Shown: positions 60,444 to 64,000 of the stretch, piece after piece
Numbering within the stretch: position 1 is the stretch's first letter
Layout of the letters: the number at the start of each line of letters is the position of its first letter
Assembly: GCF_001029505.1 (NCBI RefSeq)
Contig: NZ_LEKH01000004.1
Location: forward strand, 75,230 to 139,229
From: Rubrobacter aplysinae
GTDB lineage: Bacteria > Actinomycetota > Rubrobacteria > Rubrobacterales > Rubrobacteraceae
Direction: 5' to 3'
DNA length: 64,000 nt
Made by a program: the position numbers and the translations under genes
The notes under the pieces: generated by a model
Told to the model about the DNA's origin: nothing
The model's database searches: none
What the model saw: the letters and a program-made list of their open reading frames with translations, nothing else

Positions 60444-60478
60444 CGGGGGCGGTGCGGGCGTAGGACAAACACGGAGCG

Positions 60479-60507
60479 TTGACAGCGGGACGTTACAGGC
60501 ATATATT
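60479..60507 (+). promoter_or_regulatory. strong sigma-70-type promoter of the TerC-family gene
   Basis: A consensus TTGACA (60479-60484) and TATATT (60502-60507) are exactly 17 bases apart. Transcription would start near 60514, immediately before the riboswitch. Confidence 0.8.
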
Positions 60508-60514
60508 CCCGGTC

Positions 60515-60710
60515 TGTAAGCAGGGGAGTAGCCGCCCGCGATTCTCGAATCGTACTACCGAGTAGCGCGGGAGCGGCCGGTCGTCAATACGGAGTGTGGG
60601 GTAGTTCCAGCTCCCGGTCGGTCGCGGGCGAGGGTGTGGCCTTGAGCTCATCAAGGTGCATCCGGCGCGACGGGCGAGACCACGACGTGTCCAGTGCTGG
60701 TCGTGGTGAG
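60515..60710 (+). ncRNA. yybP-ykoY manganese riboswitch
   Basis: Hallmarks of this RNA occur in order: AGGGGAGTAGCC (60522 on), a hairpin CCCGCG/CGCGGG, CGTCAATACGG (60582-60592), CATCCGGCGCGACGGGCGAGACC (split here: CATCCGGCG 60659 on, GGGCGAGACC to 60681), and a closing CACGAC/GTCGTG arm to about 60708. The yybP-ykoY class binds Mn2+ and switches on Mn exporters, often MntP or TerC-family proteins. It is directly after a consensus promoter and about 170 bases before the TerC-family gene. Confidence 0.9.
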
Positions 60711-60880
60711 ACGTGGCGAGGTCTGGTGAAATCCCCGGCTGTCATCCGCGGCCTCTCCTCGAAAGGAGTAGGGCCATACTCGGTATCGAATGTATAACGC
60801 GTAAGGTGTATGAGACGTGTGAGGCATATCCTGTGCCCCGGTGGGCAGGGGACTCGGCCCCCGGAAGGAGGCTTCGCTAG
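60711..60880 (+). promoter_or_regulatory. riboswitch expression platform and leader
   Basis: The 170 bases after the aptamer and before the TerC-family ATG probably contain the switching hairpin; CCGGAAGGAGGC at 60860-60871 is the ribosome site. A stem that would hide this site or a T-rich terminator was not clear by eye. Confidence 0.4.
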
Positions 60881-61585
60881 ATGGACTTTCTAAGCGGGGA
60901 GCTTCTGGTCCGGTTCCTGGGGATCGTGGCTATAGACTTGATCCTCTCCGGCGATAACGCGGTGGTGATCGCGCTGGCCGTCCGCAATCTGGAGGGCAAA
61001 ACCCGTAGACGGGCGATCTTCCTCGGCACCTTCGGTGCGGTCGCCTTGAGGCTCCTTTTCGCCGCCGTGGTAACGTTTCTACTCCAGATACCGTTCCTGC
61101 AGGTCGCGGGCGGTCTGCTCCTGTTGTGGATAGCCTGGAGGCTCGTGGCCGACAACCACTCCGAGCACGAGGATGTCTCCGCCGGCACGAACATCTGGCA
61201 GGCGGTCAGGATAATCATCGTGGCCGATGTGGTGATGTCGCTGGATAACGTGGTCGCGCTGGTCGGGGTCTCGGGCGGGAACCTGTGGTTACTCCTGTTC
61301 GGCATCGCGCTAACCATCCCGCTAATAATCTACGGCAGCCAGCTACTCTCTAACCTGATGAACCGTTTCGGCTGGATCGTGTACGCCGGGGCCGGGGTGC
61401 TCGTGTTCGTGGCGGTGGAGATGGTCTTCAAGGACCGTGTGATAGCTGGCCTCACCGGCGAGACGCTACACCTGCTGGAACGCCCGATAGCCCTCGTCGC
61501 CGCGCTGGCTTTCGTCGCTGCGGTCTGGGTCTGGAGCTCGCGCCGTTCGAGAGGCTCCAAGGGAGGCGCGGACCGCGTTAGCTAG
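60881..61585 (+). CDS. TerC-family membrane protein, probable manganese exporter
   Basis: Seven or so transmembrane helices with the two acidic TerC motifs LILSGDNAVVIALAV (residues about 20-34) and VVMSLDNVVALVGVSG (about 118-133). A cytosolic loop has HSEHEDVS. TerC proteins of the MeeF/MeeY group export Mn2+, helping metalate secreted enzymes and avoid Mn toxicity. Control by the upstream yybP-ykoY riboswitch strongly supports manganese as substrate. ATG with GGAAGGAGG upstream. 234 residues. Confidence 0.9.
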   Translation: MDFLSGELLVRFLGIVAIDLILSGDNAVVIALAVRNLEGKTRRRAIFLGTFGAVALRLLFAAVVTFLLQIPFLQVAGGLLLLWIAWRLVADNHSEHEDVSAGTNIWQAVRIIIVADVVMSLDNVVALVGVSGGNLWLLLFGIALTIPLIIYGSQLLSNLMNRFGWIVYAGAGVLVFVAVEMVFKDRVIAGLTGETLHLLERPIALVAALAFVAAVWVWSSRRSRGSKGGADRVS

Positions 61586-61626
61586 AGCCGGCTTCGTGGA
61601 GCCGTCTCTGGCGCGCCAATCCGGAT

Positions 61627-62976
61627 CTACTGCTCCCAGTAGACGACCCGCCCGTCTCTGGAGGAGACGAACTGCACGCCGCCGTCCTGGGAGACGACGA
61701 TTATGAGGACGCCCGGCAGCGCGCCCGCCAGGCGGTAGGCGGAGCGGTGTCGGGTGCCGCCGTCCTCGGAGGCCTCCTCCCGGAGCTCCGCGCCTTCGAG
61801 GTCGAGGGCCTGCCAGACCGTGCGCACCTCGGGCAGGTTGCCGGAGATCTCGGCCCCGAAGCCGAGCAGCTCGTGGTGCTTGTCCATTACCACCGCGCCG
61901 TCGGCCGCGGCCAGCCCGGCGATAAGGTGCGCTATCTCGAAGAGGCCCTCGTCCAGGGTGGCTATCTCGCCGTCTGTGGTGGTCTCGAACTCCTCCCAGC
62001 GTACGGGTCCGGGGTCTTCGGGCGACTCCAGAGCGTGGATACGGGCCATCCGGTTCATCAGGCCCACGGTGAGGTCCCGGAAGCGGACGGTAGGATCTCC
62101 CGCTTCGAACGGGTACTTGACCTCCATGTAGGGGTTCTCCCCGCACAGATCGCCCGTCATGTCCCGGGGGATGAAGATCAGGGTCCCCCCGTGCCGGGAC
62201 TCCCGGGCCACCGAGATGACGCGCTTTAGCTTGCGCTCAGCTATCCTGCGGTCGAGCTCCGGCTCCAGGGGAGGCCACGCCTCGCCCAGGGACCGGAGCG
62301 CCTCCTCCCGCGCCTCCTCGTGCAGCGCGACGAACTCTGCTCTTAGGCCGTGAAACTCGGCCTGCAGCCACTCCGACTCGAAGAGATCCACCTGGGAGCC
62401 GGTCAGCCTGCCGGCCTCTAGCTTGCCTACGAGCTCGTGACCCTTGCGGGCCTCTATGCTGCCGGGCGCTATGACGTGGACCGTGGGGACGGGGGGCAGC
62501 GCGGCGCCAACCCTTCTACCTCCGTGGGAGTCCCGCATCCAGCGCGGCCCGGTCTGTAGCAGACCCCAGATCCTGAGCCCGTCCTCCTCATCCAGCCTTA
62601 CCCCGATCATGGACCGGTGGAACTCGGCGGCGACCGAGAGGCGCTTCAGCTCCCGGGCGTTGAACGGCCTCGGGTCCGGGAACTCCAGCCTGTGCAGGCC
62701 GTCCGGCGGACCTCCGGACGTGTCGAAAAGCCCAGGGTCGGCGAGGATAGCCCGGAAGGCGACCTCCTGTTCCTCTTCCCGCAGGAGGCTCGCCTGGTAA
62801 CAGCCCGAGAGCAGCGCCCCGAGCACCGCCTCGTCGAGACCCGGGTGCCCGGGCCCGCAATACACGCCCTCTATCGGGGTCTCTCCCCAGTTCTCCCTTA
62901 CGAACCGGGTGAGGTCTCCGGGGTATGCGTGCAGCGCTTCCCCGGCGAGCGGCGAGCGGTATTCGTCTATAGACAT
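61627..62976 (-). CDS. protein with C-terminal DAC (diadenylate cyclase) domain
   Basis: A 449-residue soluble protein. Residues about 330-445 form a DisA_N-type DAC domain with both signature motifs: DGAVVMDKHHELLGFGAEI (DGA, about 361) and TRHRSAYRLAGALPGVLIIVV (RHR, about 408), then SQDGGVQFV. These make c-di-AMP from two ATP. The first ~320 residues (YCGPGHPGLDEAVLGALLSG, FHRSMIGVRLDEEDGLRIWG, GGTLIFIPRDMTGDL) are unlike DisA, CdaA or CdaS and I do not recognise them; possibly a sensor. ATG 62976 has GAGAGGCAG upstream. Divergent from the LarA-like gene. Confidence 0.85.
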   Translation of the reverse strand: MSIDEYRSPLAGEALHAYPGDLTRFVRENWGETPIEGVYCGPGHPGLDEAVLGALLSGCYQASLLREEEQEVAFRAILADPGLFDTSGGPPDGLHRLEFPDPRPFNARELKRLSVAAEFHRSMIGVRLDEEDGLRIWGLLQTGPRWMRDSHGGRRVGAALPPVPTVHVIAPGSIEARKGHELVGKLEAGRLTGSQVDLFESEWLQAEFHGLRAEFVALHEEAREEALRSLGEAWPPLEPELDRRIAERKLKRVISVARESRHGGTLIFIPRDMTGDLCGENPYMEVKYPFEAGDPTVRFRDLTVGLMNRMARIHALESPEDPGPVRWEEFETTTDGEIATLDEGLFEIAHLIAGLAAADGAVVMDKHHELLGFGAEISGNLPEVRTVWQALDLEGAELREEASEDGGTRHRSAYRLAGALPGVLIIVVSQDGGVQFVSSRDGRVVYWEQ

Positions 62977-63173
62977 TCTGCCTCTCTGCCTCCTGCTCGG
63001 CTCTCTCCGGTCGCGCCGAGTATAACCCGGCCCGCCGGAGGTTCGGGTGCCACCTCGAGCCGGTTTTGACACCCGTTTGGGGTTCAAATACTATCAATGG
63101 GCGACGGCGCGGGCCGTCTCCGGGACGGACGAGCCCCGGCGGATGACGGGGTTTCAAAAGGGAGGTAGCTAGG

Positions 63174-64000
63174 ATGAGCCAAGAGCAAACCGGAGGCGGG
63201 CGGATCATAACCCTGGACCGGAATAGCCCGCCGATGATGTTCAACGCGGGGGACGGGTTTCACTACGAGAAGCTCCCGGAAGGGACACGGGTGGTGTATC
63301 CGAAAGACCCCGTGCCCCCGCTCGAAGACCCGAACGCCGCCATCGAGCGGGCGCTCCTGGAGCCGCTGGGGATGGAGCCGCTGCACGAGCTCCTCTACCC
63401 CGGCATGAAGTTGACCATCGTCTTCGACGACGTGTCCTGTCCGCTGCCGCCGATGAAGCCGCCGGACAACCGTCAGCTCGTCATAGAGAAGGTTCTCGAG
63501 AAGGCCTCCGCGAAGGGTGTCGAGGATATAAACCTGATCGCGGCTCTCGGGCTGCACCGGCGCATGACTGAGAAAGAGCTGCGCTGGGCGCTGGGGAAGA
63601 AGATCATGTCCGGCTACTACCCCGAACGCCTGTACAACTACGACGCCGAGGACCCGGAAGGCAACACGGTCATCGGGCACACCGAGCGCGGCGAGGAGAT
63701 CCGCATCAGCCGCCGGGCCGCGGAGAGCGATCTCGTCGTGTACGTGAACATCAACCTCGTAACCATGAACGGCGGCCACAAGTCGGTCCACACCGGCATC
63801 TCGCCGTACTCCTCCATCCGGCACCACCACAACGCCGAGACACTGAGCAACGCCCGCTCGCTGATGGACCCGCCGAACTCGGCGCTGCACGGGTCGGTGA
63901 ACCGGATGGGAGAGATACTGGAGGAGCAGGTCAAGGTCTTCCACATCGAGACGACCCTGAACAACGAGGCCTTTCCGGGAGCGTTCGACTTCCTCTCCAA
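63174..64000 (+). CDS. LarA-like (DUF2088, lactate racemase N-domain) protein, 3' end outside window
   Basis: From ATG 63174 (GGGAGGTAGCTAGG upstream) the frame is open to the window end; 275 residues are visible. KLTIVFDDVSCPLPPMKPP and LGLHRRMTEKELRWALGKK (GLHRxxTxxE) are typical of the LarA N-domain; VTMNGGHKSVHTGISPY carries conserved His/Lys residues that may bind the nickel-pincer cofactor. LarA family members are racemases/epimerases of 2-hydroxy acids. The substrate of this divergent member is unknown; no larB, larC or larE is visible in the window. Confidence 0.8.
   Translation, partial: MSQEQTGGGRIITLDRNSPPMMFNAGDGFHYEKLPEGTRVVYPKDPVPPLEDPNAAIERALLEPLGMEPLHELLYPGMKLTIVFDDVSCPLPPMKPPDNRQLVIEKVLEKASAKGVEDINLIAALGLHRRMTEKELRWALGKKIMSGYYPERLYNYDAEDPEGNTVIGHTERGEEIRISRRAAESDLVVYVNINLVTMNGGHKSVHTGISPYSSIRHHHNAETLSNARSLMDPPNSALHGSVNRMGEILEEQVKVFHIETTLNNEAFPGAFDFLS

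Overview
The window is high-GC bacterial DNA with densely packed genes, many GTG/TTG starts, NADH/FAD/molybdenum hydroxylase enzymes, several c-di-nucleotide proteins and no recognisable rRNA, tRNA, phage or CRISPR locus. Gene content (form II CO-dehydrogenase-like coxSLM, MoxR/VWA pairs, urease ureABCFGD, haloalkane-dehalogenase-like hydrolase, P19-type iron lipoprotein) fits a free-living actinomycete of the Rubrobacter type; this assignment is an inference from protein flavour, not from a marker gene.

Layout. 1-5.6 kb: a partial unknown gene divergent from a MocR regulator, a relic, an HTH-MEDS regulator, a ZIP metal transporter and two membrane proteins. 5.8-7.3 kb: DUF2064 nucleotidyl/glycosyl-transferase-like protein and an M50-like membrane protease. 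7.3-10.6 kb: lysine/DAP operon lysC-dapA-dapB followed by a decayed SnoaL-like gene. 10.9-19.2 kb: two PAS-GGDEF proteins (one with a degenerate active site), dehalogenase-like hydrolase, SDR, FosA-like VOC protein, and an overlapping three-gene operon whose first gene is a thioredoxin-fold/peroxiredoxin-like protein with an in-frame TGA exactly at the catalytic cysteine (probable selenoprotein), then a CBS-CBS-ACT protein. 19.2-26.2 kb: a defence island with a 1286-residue type IIG-like restriction-modification protein, a PBECR-like/DUF2283 pair, a complete DarT-DarG ADP-ribosylation toxin-antitoxin pair and a DUF433 protein, punctuated by two extra copies of the 3' end of the restriction gene. 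26.2-32.9 kb: housekeeping and hypothetical genes, a nickel/cobalt permease and a NUDIX protein.

32.9-47.4 kb is the metabolic core. On the minus strand an iron-containing methanol-dehydrogenase-like enzyme is followed by a CoxD/MoxR-type AAA+ ATPase, a uracil-DNA-glycosylase-like gene and a CoxE-type VWA protein. Divergently, coxS-coxL-coxM (large subunit with the form II AYRGAGR signature) is followed by a second CoxD/CoxE pair, an XdhC/CoxF protein, a MocA-like cytidylyltransferase with an apparent internal deletion, two CoxG proteins and a SufU-like scaffold. These together would build and mature a molybdenum-CuS or Mo-only hydroxylase. 47.4-52.0 kb is a urease operon without ureE.

52-64 kb holds an aldo-keto reductase, phosphoesterase, hydrolases, an EamA exporter, an iron-transport lipoprotein with an upstream inverted repeat, a VTT membrane protein, a voltage-gated-type channel with an unusual selectivity filter, a cysteine hydrolase, a TerC-family protein preceded by a strong promoter and a yybP-ykoY manganese riboswitch, a diadenylate-cyclase-domain protein, and the start of a LarA-like (DUF2088) protein that runs off the window.
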